A stretch of DNA of 64,000 nucleotides, taken from contig CAWGRQ010000017.1 in NCBI GenBank assembly GCA_963824985.1, forward strand, positions 116,196-180,195. Direction: 5' to 3'. A model generated the notes under the pieces. It did no database searches. It worked only from the letters and a program-made list of their open reading frames with translations, and had not been told where the DNA came from. Positions 27,229 through 36,454 of the stretch are shown here, in pieces; positions within the stretch are counted from its first letter, which is position 1, and each line of letters opens with the position of its first letter. Made by a program: the position numbers and the translations under genes. Source of the DNA: JAFNAG01 sp963824985. Its GTDB lineage: Bacteria > Acidobacteriota > UBA6911.

Positions 27229-29004
27229 TCAACGAATCTGAACCGCCTGGGTCGAAGCTGCCAACTTCGTTTGCAGGCTGTCGACGATCACGGAGCGCAG
27301 CTTGTAGGATCCGGGAGGTGCCTTCAGCGTGACCGTGATATTCAGCCCGTTTGCGGACATTCGATCGAAGGTGGCTTCCTTCAACGCAAGCTCGACCCCG
27401 ATCTCCTTCCCTATGATGAAATTTCCCTCGGCATCGAATAATGCCGCGATCCACGTGAGCTTTTGCGCGTGAAAATCGCCCGTCTTTTCGAGGTGCAGGC
27501 GCCCCACATCAATGTGAAGCACGATATCAAGCGCCGGCTCGGCATTCTCCGTGATGGCCCGCACCTCGCTTACGCGTGCGGGCAGTTCCTCGATCGTATC
27601 CGTGCTCGTGATCTTCCGGTCGGCCGGCCGTTGCACGTTAAGTGGATTCGCTTCCGGATCAGAGATGGCCCAATAGCCGGGCCGCGCCTGCACGGTTGTC
27701 CCCTTTGACTTCACGCCCACCTTGAGCTTGTGATACTTCCCATCCGCGGGGCCTTCAGGAGCAAAGCCAAGAACGTAGGAGACGTCCGGCATAAGTCCCA
27801 CCTCGCGAAAACCCAGGTTGAGATCGTTGTTGTTATGGAAAAAGAGGCCACCGGTGCTCAGAGCCAGATTCGCCAGCACATGGTTGCTCAGGTTTTTTTG
27901 GCGCGTCCCTGCGCTATTCTGGTAGATGAAGGACCGGATATTGGCGCCCATAGTCGAGTCCGCCTGGTCCAGGGTGTATACCCCCTTGGCGTCGAGTGAA
28001 TTGATGACAACCTGCCGGCGCAGCGCTTGCCGGGCGATCACCTCCTGTTCGAGCTCCAGGGTCTGGGTAAGAAAGCCTGAGGAGGCCAGCAGAATCATGC
28101 GCCTGCCCGGCATCCCCCCTAGAAACTGGACGATATCTTGAATGGTGCGCAGCGACGCGCGTGAGAGGTCTTCAATCTGCGCCCACATGGCTTCAGCCTG
28201 GGATTGAACCTGCGCGGCAGCGCGACTGTCAACAATCAGCTGGGTTGAACGGTCCACCTGGTTTCCAGGTCTATTTGGAATTCCCGTGCACCTGGCCAGT
28301 TCGTCAGCCTTGACCGCCAGTGCCGTCGAATCCAGCTTGTTTGCGATCACGTATGCGTCGTAGGGGCTCAAGTGCGGGCAGGCAGCGCTGTTCACAATGG
28401 TGGGTACCGATTTGAATCCGTCGATCGTTGCGATGATCTTTGGTGCGTCGCCTGTAAAAGGGAGCACCTGTCTGCCGGAGGTGGTAAATACTCCCAGCTG
28501 ATCGCCGGCCGACATCCCCTCACTGAGAAACCGCCTGGCCGCCGTCCTTACGTGGACAAGATCCGGGAAATCAAGACTTAAGTCGTCGAGCAGCAGGGCG
28601 ACGTATCTCGGCGGCGCTTTCACGGGGGCCGGTTGCCTGGGCGGCGCAACCGTGACGGCGGGTTGTTCGGACGGTGCGGCCTTGGCCACCCGTGACGAAC
28701 TTTCCACCGAAAAGGTCTGGATCTCCCGTTTTTTTCCCCCATCCCGGATTTCGAAGTCGTCCCTGTTCAGCCCGCCGACAGTCCGGCCCCTGCTGTCGCG
28801 CACCACCACACCGACTTCTACGAGCTTGGCATCGACTCGCAGTGTAAACTGCGTCCTCGGCCAATAGGCACGGCTGCTCACGCTGACTTCGGCCCCTGCG
28901 GGAGTTTTCATCTGCGTCTGTTGAGCATGCGACGATGCGGCGACGAAAGCTGAAAGGCCGAGAGAGAGGAATGCAGATGTCGTCTGGAGTGCCCGGGGCA
29001 TCAT
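27229..29004 (-). CDS. Secreted VWA-domain protein (TIGR03436 acidobacterial family), copy 1
   Basis: The 591-residue protein has a signal peptide (cleavage near SHAQQ). It then shows the family pattern VEVGVVVRDSRGRTVGGLNRDDFEI near residue 62, followed by a VWA domain from about 130 to 330. The metal-site-like segment is LLLDDLSLDFPDL, a variant of the MIDAS DxSxS. The C-terminal 200 residues are family-typical beta structure. Function is unknown; such proteins are expanded in Acidobacteriota. It is a paralogue of the protein at 60032. Its start region has an AAGGGG site. It converges on the cytochrome b gene. Confidence 0.88.
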   Translation of the reverse strand: MMPRALQTTSAFLSLGLSAFVAASSHAQQTQMKTPAGAEVSVSSRAYWPRTQFTLRVDAKLVEVGVVVRDSRGRTVGGLNRDDFEIRDGGKKREIQTFSVESSSRVAKAAPSEQPAVTVAPPRQPAPVKAPPRYVALLLDDLSLDFPDLVHVRTAARRFLSEGMSAGDQLGVFTTSGRQVLPFTGDAPKIIATIDGFKSVPTIVNSAACPHLSPYDAYVIANKLDSTALAVKADELARCTGIPNRPGNQVDRSTQLIVDSRAAAQVQSQAEAMWAQIEDLSRASLRTIQDIVQFLGGMPGRRMILLASSGFLTQTLELEQEVIARQALRRQVVINSLDAKGVYTLDQADSTMGANIRSFIYQNSAGTRQKNLSNHVLANLALSTGGLFFHNNNDLNLGFREVGLMPDVSYVLGFAPEGPADGKYHKLKVGVKSKGTTVQARPGYWAISDPEANPLNVQRPADRKITSTDTIEELPARVSEVRAITENAEPALDIVLHIDVGRLHLEKTGDFHAQKLTWIAALFDAEGNFIIGKEIGVELALKEATFDRMSANGLNITVTLKAPPGSYKLRSVIVDSLQTKLAASTQAVQIR

Positions 29005-29195
29005 GGCGGAATCCCCTTATGTAAAACCATGAAAGCGCCACGTTTGCATGGCGGTTCTGCTCCCGCTCAAAAGAGTATGTAATCCGGCATTAGGCGATAC
29101 TCGATTATACCAGCTCCGCTGCTTTCAAGTCGCATGGAAATACATGAAAGAAATTCGATCACGCATTTCGAGAAGGAGGAGCAGCGGTATTGCTA

Positions 29196-29223
29196 TGCAT
29201 ATCATATTGCAATAAAATATGCA
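29196..29223 (+). promoter_or_regulatory. Candidate VapB operator
   Basis: Nested palindromes lie 15 bases before the vapB start: TGCATAT (29196-29202) with ATATGCA (29217-29223), CATATT with AATATG inside them, and a perfect ATTGCAAT at 29206-29213. VapB-type antitoxins usually bind such symmetric AT-rich sites to repress their own operon. No separate promoter was assigned. Confidence 0.5.
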
Positions 29224-29237
29224 CGAGGAGGCAGACG

Positions 29238-29441
29238 ATGCGCACGACTTTGAATCTGGATGAGGATGCGCTGGCAAGCGCGATGAAGGTGGCTTCGGCA
29301 AAGACCAAGACGGCAGTCATCAATGAAGCGCTGCGGGATTATGCCCGACGCCGTGACGTCCGAGGATTCCTGAAGTGGGAGGGCAGGTTGCAGTGGAAAG
29401 GCAATCTCGATGCATTGCGCAAGCGGGAGCGCCGGAAATGA
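29238..29441 (+). CDS. vapB: VapB-type antitoxin
   Basis: From ATG 29238, behind a strong GAGGAGG site, the protein has 67 residues. It opens with the ribbon-helix-helix pattern MRTTLNLDEDALASAMKVA and continues to KTAVINEALRDYARR, as in VapB antitoxins of the VapB/AbrB-RHH group. The basic tail would bind the toxin. Its last codon overlaps the start of the PIN toxin by four bases. It likely neutralises the toxin and represses the operon via the palindrome upstream. Confidence 0.85.
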   Translation: MRTTLNLDEDALASAMKVASAKTKTAVINEALRDYARRRDVRGFLKWEGRLQWKGNLDALRKRERRK

Positions 29442-29839
29442 AAATTCTGATCGATACCTCGGCCTGGATCGACTTTTTCAACGGGTACGAATCTCCCGAG
29501 AGGCGGGCGGTCGCCGAGCTGGTGGCGGGTACGGAGGAGCTTTGCACCTGTGGGGTTATCGTAGCCGAAGTTTTTCAGGGGCTGCGCCGGGACAAGGGGC
29601 GGGAAGATCTCCAACGACTTTTCCGGAAGCTGCTGTTTCTTGAACCCTCGGGCATCGGGCTTTACCTGCGCGCGGCTGATCTTTACCGGTCGCTCAGGCA
29701 AAGGGGAAAGACGGCGCGCTCTACCATCGATTGCCTGATTGCGGTCCTTGCCGAAGAAAATGGCTGCTTCATCCTGGCAAGAGACCGGGATCTGACGCTG
29801 ATTCTTCAAAGCGGGCTGGTCAAGTCGCGCATGTTTTAA
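29438..29839 (+). CDS. vapC: VapC-type PIN-domain ribonuclease toxin
   Basis: From ATG 29438, inside the vapB stop (ATGA overlap), the protein has 133 residues, normal for VapC. The PIN catalytic acids are visible: Asp6 in LIDTSAWIDFF, a Glu in IVAEVFQGL, an Asp in TIDCLIAVLA and a late Asp in ARDRD. VapC toxins cleave tRNA or rRNA when free of VapB. The target cannot be read from sequence. The pair stands alone between the VWA and symporter genes. Confidence 0.9.
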   Translation: MKILIDTSAWIDFFNGYESPERRAVAELVAGTEELCTCGVIVAEVFQGLRRDKGREDLQRLFRKLLFLEPSGIGLYLRAADLYRSLRQRGKTARSTIDCLIAVLAEENGCFILARDRDLTLILQSGLVKSRMF

Positions 29840-29844
29840 TCAAT

Positions 29845-31545
29845 TCAGCCCGAATTTTCCCGCCGCGACCGCTCGAAGCGCGAAATCAATATGCCGGTGG
29901 CGACCACCATCAGGCAGCCGAGCACGTTGTACCAGAGGAACGCGATGTTCGTGAATGCATACGCGGCAAAAATCACCGCCTCCCCGGCCAGCACGCCGTA
30001 AAAAGCACCGCGCGCCCCCACCCGCGGGAAGTAGAAGGCCAGCACGAACACCCCCAGCATACCCCCGTAAAAAAAAGATCCCAGGACATTCACGGCCTCG
30101 ACCAGCGAGCCAAGCCGGCTGGCGAATCCGGCCGTGATTACGGCATAGCAGCCCCAGAACACGGTGGCGGCGCGTGAGATGCTCAGATAATGGTGATCCG
30201 TGGCCGCCGTGCGGATGTGCCTGCGGTAGATGTCCACCATGCTCACGGTTGCCAGGGAATTGATTTCGGCGGATATGGAAGCCATGGTGGCCCCGAAAAT
30301 GACCGCAAGCACCAGCCCCACGAGGCCCGCCGGCAGATGTTGGGTAACGAAGGTGAGAAAAATGTAGTTGGTGTCGACCAGGCCGCGCGCGCCGCCGGCT
30401 TTCTCGACCAGGCGGACTCCCTGGCTGCGCGCCGCATCCAGCTCCGCCTGGGCGCCGCGATATTCCTCCAGGCCCGACTGCCAGAGCGCAGGATCCTGCC
30501 GGCGCCGGGCCTCAAGCAGGCGGTTTGCGGCTTCCCGGCGGTTTCCGAAGGCTGCATCGTATCGTTCGGCCAAAGGTTCATAATCGGCGCGCATCGACGG
30601 CTCCTGGATCCGCGCCAGCTCCGCCCGCTGAAACAGCAAGGGCGGCCGCTCATAAATATAAAAAACGAACACGATGGCGCCGATGAACAGGATGAAAAAC
30701 TGCATCGGCACCTTGGCCATGCCGTTGAACAGCAGGCTCAACCGGCTTTGGGCGATCGACTTGCCGGTAAGGTAACGCTGCACCTGCGACTGGTCGCAAC
30801 CGAAATAGGACAGAGCCAGAAACATGCCTCCGATCAAACCGCTCCAGAGGTTGTAGCGATCGTTCCAGTCCAGGTTGAAGGTGACCGCATTCAGCCGGCC
30901 CGCCGCCCCGGCGAGGGTGACCGCATCGGAGAAGGAGACGCCCCCCGGGAGCAGGAGCACCGCCGCCACAAGTGCCGCCACCAGGCCTGCAGTCATGACC
31001 ATCATCTGCTGGAAGTCGGTCCAGGCGACTGTTTTGGCTCCTCCGAGAGTCGTGTACAGGATTGCGACGGCGCCCATGATCATCGTGGTCACACGCTCGG
31101 GCCACCCCAGAATCACCGTCAGGACTACTGCCGGAGCGTAGAGAGTGATTCCCAGCGCCAGGCCCCGCTGGATCAGGAAAATCCCGCTGACGAGGATCCT
31201 CGTCCGGACATCAAAGCGCTGCTCCAGGTATTCGTACGCCGTGAAGACATTGGCACGGTGGAAAATGGGTACCGCGGTGACTGAAAGGATCACCATCGCC
31301 AGCGGCAGCCCGAAATAGAACTGCACGAATCGCATGCCGTCGACGTAGGATTGCCCGGTGGTCGAGATGAATGTGACCGCGCTTGCCTGCGTGGCCATGA
31401 TGGACAGGGCCATCGCGTACCACGGCATGGTCTTGCCGGCGAGCAGGTATTTCCGGACGCTGTCGCTGCCCCGCCCGCGCCAGAGTCCGTACAGGACGAC
31501 GAACGTCAAAGACCCGCACATGACCAGCCAGTCGGCGAGCCTCAC
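29845..31545 (-). CDS. Sodium:solute symporter (SSS family)
   Basis: I place the start at GTG 31545, because it overlaps the TGA of a small upstream membrane gene (GTGA) and gives MRLADWLVMCGSLTF, the usual beginning of this family. The 566-residue protein has about thirteen membrane helices with SSS motifs, including ATQASAVTFISTTGQ near residue 55 (sodium site region) and GGAKTVAWTDFQQM near residue 160. A soluble insert at about 310-380 is rich in Arg and Ala. SSS proteins import sugars, amino acids or organic acids with sodium. Substrate is unknown. Confidence 0.88.
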   Translation of the reverse strand: MRLADWLVMCGSLTFVVLYGLWRGRGSDSVRKYLLAGKTMPWYAMALSIMATQASAVTFISTTGQSYVDGMRFVQFYFGLPLAMVILSVTAVPIFHRANVFTAYEYLEQRFDVRTRILVSGIFLIQRGLALGITLYAPAVVLTVILGWPERVTTMIMGAVAILYTTLGGAKTVAWTDFQQMMVMTAGLVAALVAAVLLLPGGVSFSDAVTLAGAAGRLNAVTFNLDWNDRYNLWSGLIGGMFLALSYFGCDQSQVQRYLTGKSIAQSRLSLLFNGMAKVPMQFFILFIGAIVFVFYIYERPPLLFQRAELARIQEPSMRADYEPLAERYDAAFGNRREAANRLLEARRRQDPALWQSGLEEYRGAQAELDAARSQGVRLVEKAGGARGLVDTNYIFLTFVTQHLPAGLVGLVLAVIFGATMASISAEINSLATVSMVDIYRRHIRTAATDHHYLSISRAATVFWGCYAVITAGFASRLGSLVEAVNVLGSFFYGGMLGVFVLAFYFPRVGARGAFYGVLAGEAVIFAAYAFTNIAFLWYNVLGCLMVVATGILISRFERSRRENSG

Positions 31546-31709
31546 GGCGCGAACCTCCGCGCGAACAGGTGGAACATGAAGATGAGGAATGCCAGCCAGC
31601 AGATTACCGCAATATAGATTCGCCGCCACGAGCGAAACACCGGAGGCGGATCCTCGGGAATTTCACTGGCGTTCGGGTCTCTTTTTTCGGGCGGCGACGG
31701 AGGTCTCAT
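31542..31709 (-). CDS. Small single-span membrane protein coupled to the symporter
   Basis: This frame of 55 codons starts at ATG 31709. The first 28 residues are polar and Pro-rich, then comes one hydrophobic span (IYIAVICWLAFLIFMFHLF), ending in basic residues. Its stop overlaps the GTG of the symporter by four bases, so the two are probably cotranslated. Small membrane partners of this kind precede other SSS-type transporters. I do not recognise a named family. It may stabilise or regulate the transporter. The tight overlap is the main support. Confidence 0.6.
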   Translation of the reverse strand: MRPPSPPEKRDPNASEIPEDPPPVFRSWRRIYIAVICWLAFLIFMFHLFARRFAP

Positions 31710-31802
31710 TTGGGACACCATTATCTGTGACCGCGGTCCGGCTGCGCGCCGGGTCGGCTTCGAATCCGGGCTCCGCGATACGGCGCCGCCTGGTGAAACC
31801 GG

Positions 31803-34319
31803 CTATCGGGAGGATTGCGCGGCGCTCAGAAAGTTTGCAAAGATCCGGTATGCGCCCGGCACCCCGGCGGGGAGCTGGCGGAACCAGGAGAAGGTCGTGA
31901 CGATGTACACACCCTTCCCATAACGCGCCACAAGAGTTCCTCCCTGGAGCGGACTCTCATTGGGGTCGTGCGTCTCGAACAGCGCCTCGTATCTCGGGTC
32001 CCATTGCGACGGGAAATTCAGTCCCCGCTCCTGGATCCACCCGGAAAAGTCATCATCGCCGATCTTGTTAGGCGCAGCAAGCAGCGGATGACCGGGTATC
32101 AGAAACGTGACGGGCGCCTCTTCGACGGATACTCGGGCGGATCCGATCTGCAGCGGGTAGGGGCCGATACCCTGAAGAGCCGGCGCGCGACGGTCGGTCA
32201 CATTGTATTGCACCACGAGCGTACCCCCTTGTTGAACGTATGCCAGCAGCCGCCTCTGGTTGGCGCGCAGATCCGCCCTGACGTTGTAGGCTCTGACCCC
32301 GACGACAACGGCGTCGAATCGGCCCAGGTCTCCGGCAGCCAGATCCTCGGCGTTCAGCAACGTTACCTCACACCCCATCTGGCGCAATGCCTGCGGCACC
32401 TCGTCTCCGGCGCCCATCACATAGCCGATCCTGTGTGCCAGGGTCCTGATGTCGGCGCGCACCACCCGCGCAGCGGAGGGGGGAAATACGGTCTGGATCG
32501 GCAGCCCCGCATACGCGATCACACGCATGCCGGATGAAATGTCTTTTCCATCTACCTTTGCGATCGCCCGCAACTCGCCGGTCTGCGGACGGGGCGGCTT
32601 GCCTGCGGTTGGCGGGGAGCTGACCCTGAAGGAGAGGATCGCCTGCTCATCTGCCTCGGCAATCCGGAACGGAGCCGCGTCCGGCTCGACGCTCCAGCCC
32701 GCAGGGACTTCGAGCCGCAATTCCCCGGCAGCTCCGGCGACGTTGCCGCGGACCAGCACTTCAATAGTCCTCGATCTGTCGTCCGGAAAGATCAGGACCG
32801 GTTCGGAGATGTCGACGGCCACGGGCGGCGCCACGACGAGGGGCCTCGAGGTCTCTCCTTCCACCCGATCGACGTAGCGGCGCGCCACCGGCCGGACCAG
32901 TTCGATCTCCTCGGTGCCGGCCTGAATGAGGAACCTCGCCTGCAATAGGGGGGGTGGTTCGGGAAGGCCGATCAACTGCTGGTCTTCAATCACATAGGCA
33001 TCGCCATGCCGCGGCTTCTGGAGCCAGAAGGGCTGGGAATCGGCCTGGCTGGGGGGGACAGTCACCGTCAGGGAACGCCTTTGCGGCTCATTGTAAGCAA
33101 GTGAGGTCGACGCGAAGTCGGCCTGCGGCGCGCCGGCCGGACCTGCCAGAGAAACACTCTTCAGCGAGAGCGCGGCGTGTGAGCGATTGATGACCTCGAT
33201 GGCGACCTGGAACGATTCTCCCGGAATCAGGATGTGCCGGTCCGCGGAGGCATCGAGCCAGAGTCCCGCACACAACGCAATAGCTTCGTCAAGATCCCCG
33301 AGCTTGAGTGCCGCCCAGGGGTCCTTCATGGCGGCCATGAGGGGGCGGGCCTTGATCAGCAGTGGGATCGTCTTTTCCGGCTGGTCGGGTAAGAACGTGC
33401 GGATGGCTTCCCCCAGAATCTGTCCCACCGGGGCGCCCCCGGGGAGGCGGATCCACCCGGTATCGATCCCGTCGAAAATATCGGTCCTGGCCGGTTCTCC
33501 GCCGATCTGGGACAGGGAACTGCGTGAGGCGCCCCGCTGTTCGGGCGCTCCCATGCCTTGCGTCTTGTGCATGCTGCGGCTCATGCCGGCGATCTCGCTG
33601 TAGGAAAAGCCGAGTTCAGGATTGAAGTCGCCCGTGTCGATGCTGATGGAGCCGCCCGCTCCCGCGCCGGACCCGCGTCCTATGAGCCGCTTTGCCTGCC
33701 ACGGTTTCACATAGCGCAGTTGCTCGGGGAAGCGAGAACTGTCGGCGGCAGCCGCGAAGGCCTCCCGACCCAGGATCCCGATGGCCTGATGATGCCCATG
33801 TCCATCGGCGGGAGTCCCGGTGTGCTGAAGAACGATCACATCGGGACGGAACCGGCGGATCGTCCAGACGATGTCGGCGAGCACCGTCGCGCGGTCCCAT
33901 TTGGTGAGCGCTTCCTCCGCTGTTTTCGAAAACCCGAAGTCGACGGCCCGGGTAAAAAACTGCTCGGCGCCGTCGATTCTACGCGCGGCCAGAAGTTCCT
34001 GAGTGCGGATCAGGCCGAGCATATCTCCCTGCTCGGAACCGATCAGGTTCTGGCCCCCCTCGCCCCTCGTGGCTGAAAGGTAGGCAGCCCGCGCCTTGCG
34101 GCCCCGGGAGATATAGGCCAGAAGGCCCGTGTTTTCATCATCCGGGTGAGCACCGATCATCAGGACACTGCCCAACACGTTCAGGCGTTCCAGGGCCAGG
34201 CGGGTTCGCACCGTGCCTGAGATATTGCGCTGGGCCGGCGCCGGACCATGCCAGAGCAACAGAAACATCGAAAGGCCGGCCAACGTCACCCACAATCTCA
34301 ACCCGGATTTATTTGCCAT
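31803..34319 (-). CDS. PIG-L-family deacetylase, large secreted form
   Basis: The 838-residue protein has a signal peptide (about residues 1-30) and the PIG-L zinc motif AHPDDE at 57-62. TRGEGGQN and a later DGHGHHQA metal-binding block follow. PIG-L enzymes remove acetyl groups from N-acetylglucosamine-type substrates. The remaining 550 residues form beta-rich modules and a segment resembling a glutamine-amidotransferase fold, as in other long acidobacterial and Bacteroidetes PIG-L proteins. An AAGGATG stretch precedes ATG 34319. Probably periplasmic, acting on a glycan. The exact substrate is unknown. Confidence 0.88.
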   Translation of the reverse strand: MANKSGLRLWVTLAGLSMFLLLWHGPAPAQRNISGTVRTRLALERLNVLGSVLMIGAHPDDENTGLLAYISRGRKARAAYLSATRGEGGQNLIGSEQGDMLGLIRTQELLAARRIDGAEQFFTRAVDFGFSKTAEEALTKWDRATVLADIVWTIRRFRPDVIVLQHTGTPADGHGHHQAIGILGREAFAAAADSSRFPEQLRYVKPWQAKRLIGRGSGAGAGGSISIDTGDFNPELGFSYSEIAGMSRSMHKTQGMGAPEQRGASRSSLSQIGGEPARTDIFDGIDTGWIRLPGGAPVGQILGEAIRTFLPDQPEKTIPLLIKARPLMAAMKDPWAALKLGDLDEAIALCAGLWLDASADRHILIPGESFQVAIEVINRSHAALSLKSVSLAGPAGAPQADFASTSLAYNEPQRRSLTVTVPPSQADSQPFWLQKPRHGDAYVIEDQQLIGLPEPPPLLQARFLIQAGTEEIELVRPVARRYVDRVEGETSRPLVVAPPVAVDISEPVLIFPDDRSRTIEVLVRGNVAGAAGELRLEVPAGWSVEPDAAPFRIAEADEQAILSFRVSSPPTAGKPPRPQTGELRAIAKVDGKDISSGMRVIAYAGLPIQTVFPPSAARVVRADIRTLAHRIGYVMGAGDEVPQALRQMGCEVTLLNAEDLAAGDLGRFDAVVVGVRAYNVRADLRANQRRLLAYVQQGGTLVVQYNVTDRRAPALQGIGPYPLQIGSARVSVEEAPVTFLIPGHPLLAAPNKIGDDDFSGWIQERGLNFPSQWDPRYEALFETHDPNESPLQGGTLVARYGKGVYIVTTFSWFRQLPAGVPGAYRIFANFLSAAQSSR

Positions 34320-34688
34320 GCTCGCATCCTTGATGAAAAGGACCGGTGGGTCCCCCTACCCGATCGGGTAAATATTGCATATTCGATGGATCACTTCAAA
34401 TGCGGGGAAGGCCGGCTTTTCAGTGGCCGTATGATTTTCCGACATCGAAGCGGCTTGGCTTGGCCCGATTTATTCACCAGGAGAGGGTCGCAAAACTTCC
34501 CAGGACGCTGATGAACGCTGATGAACGCGGATCAGATCCGTGTCCTTCCGTGTTCCAGAGGTTTTGCATCGTGAGCGAATCCCGATACCAGGCGCTGCTG
34601 TTCCTATGTCGGCAATAGATGTTCATGAAAAGTGCGGGCTGGCACAGGCAGAACTGGGAATGCTTCTGTTCGGCAGGCTGTCATCATG
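34320..34688. other. Intergenic region with a repeat arm
   Basis: No convincing gene. Near 34507-34545 lie two tandem GATGAACGC units and the 25-base arm ATGAACGCGGATCAGATCCG..., which recurs inverted at 36188-36212 beyond the EAL-HDOD gene. The remainder carries no recognisable signal. Confidence 0.45.
34521..34545 (+). repeat. Repeat arm flanking the EAL-HDOD gene, left copy
   Basis: The 25-base segment at 34521-34545 and 36188-36212 are imperfect inverted repeats (ATGAACGCGGATCAGATCCG against ATGAATGCGGATCGGATCCG after complementing). They enclose a single gene. Short sequences like these also occur elsewhere in such genomes. Confidence 0.45.
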
Positions 34689-35948
34689 CTAGAGAATGAA
34701 TATTTCTCTTCCCCATTGGATCGCTTCCATGTACAGACCCTGGTATTCTTCCGGATCCACTCCGACCCGGTCCAGGCAATGATGCAGCCTCTGCCAGTCC
34801 CCACGCTCTTGGGCGATGCAGGAATCGAGCAGACATCGGAGGCGACAACATTTTCCGAGCAAGGCATCCTTGATTTCATCCGCCAGCGGGATCTCCGCCA
34901 GGACCGACCTGATGTCTCGCTCCATCATCACATCCAGGAGTGACAGCAGCCCGAGCAGAAACACGTCGGTCTGGCGCCCGGCAATCCGTATCCGGGGCGC
35001 CAGCAGCTCACAGATGCGCGCACGCACGAGCGAGGTGAAGATGAGCTCGGACGGCTTGTCGCTGCCGAGATCGAGGATCGCCATCACCGACGCCCATTTG
35101 CGGAGATTCGCTTCCCCGAGCAGCGAGAGAGCATGCCGGATGGAATTTACCCGGCCGCGCAAGCCGAAATTGGCCGAATTGAGGTACCGCAGCAGGCGGT
35201 ACAGCAACGAGGGTTCCTGATGGAGAATCTGATCGATTTCCCTGAAATCCAGTTCCGGTCGGTTGATCGCCTGGAGCATCCGCAGGTAGTTGATTTTGCA
35301 GTTGGGGATGTCCCTGGTCGCCATGATCTGTGGCCGACAATAAAAATAGCCCTGAAAATACTCGTATCCCATCTGGAGACCCGCGTTGATTTCTTCTCGA
35401 GTCTCGACCTTTTCCGCAAGCAGCTTGATACCAGAGGAAGCATACCGTTTTACCAGCGCGGCGCACTCCTCGAGGGGAGTGGCACGAAAGTCGACTTTGA
35501 TGATGCTGGCAAAGCTGGTGAGCGGATTGCGGTCCGGGCCGGTCAGGAAATCGTCCAGAGCGATCAGATAGCCCTTCTTGCGCAGCCGCCTGCATGCCGC
35601 AAGGACTTCATCGTCCGGCTGGATGTCTTCCAGGATTTCCACGACCACCTGCCCGCTGGGGAGCAGCATGGCGTAATCACGGACCAGCGCCTCGCGCGTA
35701 AAATTGAGGAAAGCCCTGCGTCCCCCGGTCAGGGTCTCAATCCCGAAGAGCAGGTAGTTGTCCATGATGTGCTCGGCAACCGAACCGCCGGCCGGAGGGC
35801 AGAAGTAGTTGTTCAGGCTGGTCCGGAACAGCAGTTCATAGCCCATCAGGGTTTCCTGACGGTCAAAAATCGGCTGCCGGGCAATAAACTTCTGGCAGCC
35901 GGTCGCGCCCTCATGCGAAAAATCCTGGCTATCAGTATCTGGTGCCAC
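34689..35948 (-). CDS. EAL and HDOD domain signalling protein (YuxH-like)
   Basis: The 419-residue protein starts at GTG 35948 behind an AAGGAT site. Residues about 18-215 form an EAL-like domain beginning FIARQPIFDRQ, as in the YuxH/CdgJ group. It keeps some acidic positions (DDFLTG, VDFRA, AEKVET) but has YELLFR in place of a standard EAL, so phosphodiesterase activity is doubtful. Residues about 215-395 form an HDOD domain, which lacks phosphohydrolase residues and usually makes protein contacts. Such proteins regulate motility, pili or twitching in other bacteria. It stands alone with long intergenic gaps on both sides. Confidence 0.85.
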   Translation of the reverse strand: MAPDTDSQDFSHEGATGCQKFIARQPIFDRQETLMGYELLFRTSLNNYFCPPAGGSVAEHIMDNYLLFGIETLTGGRRAFLNFTREALVRDYAMLLPSGQVVVEILEDIQPDDEVLAACRRLRKKGYLIALDDFLTGPDRNPLTSFASIIKVDFRATPLEECAALVKRYASSGIKLLAEKVETREEINAGLQMGYEYFQGYFYCRPQIMATRDIPNCKINYLRMLQAINRPELDFREIDQILHQEPSLLYRLLRYLNSANFGLRGRVNSIRHALSLLGEANLRKWASVMAILDLGSDKPSELIFTSLVRARICELLAPRIRIAGRQTDVFLLGLLSLLDVMMERDIRSVLAEIPLADEIKDALLGKCCRLRCLLDSCIAQERGDWQRLHHCLDRVGVDPEEYQGLYMEAIQWGREIFIL

Positions 35949-36454
35949 AGATATCCTTGAACCGCCGGCTGTTACCCGGACTTTCAGAAACCGCTGATCA
36001 TGAGTCCCAACAAAGGGCTTTTCGACGCACCTGCCGGAGCTGATTAGCTGTAAACCATTATAATAATGTAATATAGCACCTTAGTGCCATACGTGAAGGA
36101 ATTCCTGATGGGCTGCGGGCTGGGGATCAAGGGCCGCCCACGGCCAGCAAAGCCGGCAATGCCTCCCTGCGGGCCCGCAAAAGCCCTGCACACGGATCCG
36201 ATCCGCATTCATCATTGTTTTTCCGCGTTCTGAGATGTCTTGCAGTCCCTTTTTCATGAATAATGCCGGTTAAGCATGGCCGGCCCGGACCGAGCTTGCT
36301 CGGGTGAAACCGCGAATCAGTTGCGGGCATGACGATTTTCCTGATATGTTCTGATGAGCAATCGGCAGGATCCGTGGTGCCGGGGAGACGGCGGTACGGT
36401 TCGAAAATGTCCGCGCTCAGGATGGGGGATAACTTCCAGGACTGATCTTCTTCC
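35949..36454. other. Intergenic region between divergent genes
   Basis: About 500 bases without a supported gene. An AT-rich stretch at 36052-36080 (ATTATAATAATG) is probably promoter sequence for the EAL-HDOD gene or the glycosyltransferase operon, but no clean -35/-10 pair was found. The repeat arm at 36188-36212 lies here. Open frames in this gap look like chance. Confidence 0.4.
36188..36212 (-). repeat. Repeat arm flanking the EAL-HDOD gene, right copy
   Basis: Inverted partner of 34521-34545, with about four mismatches over 25 bases. Confidence 0.45.

Noticed and set aside
30190..31284. A 364-codon plus-strand frame rich in His, Gln and Arg
   Set aside because: It is antisense to the sodium symporter; its composition is what an antisense membrane protein gene gives.
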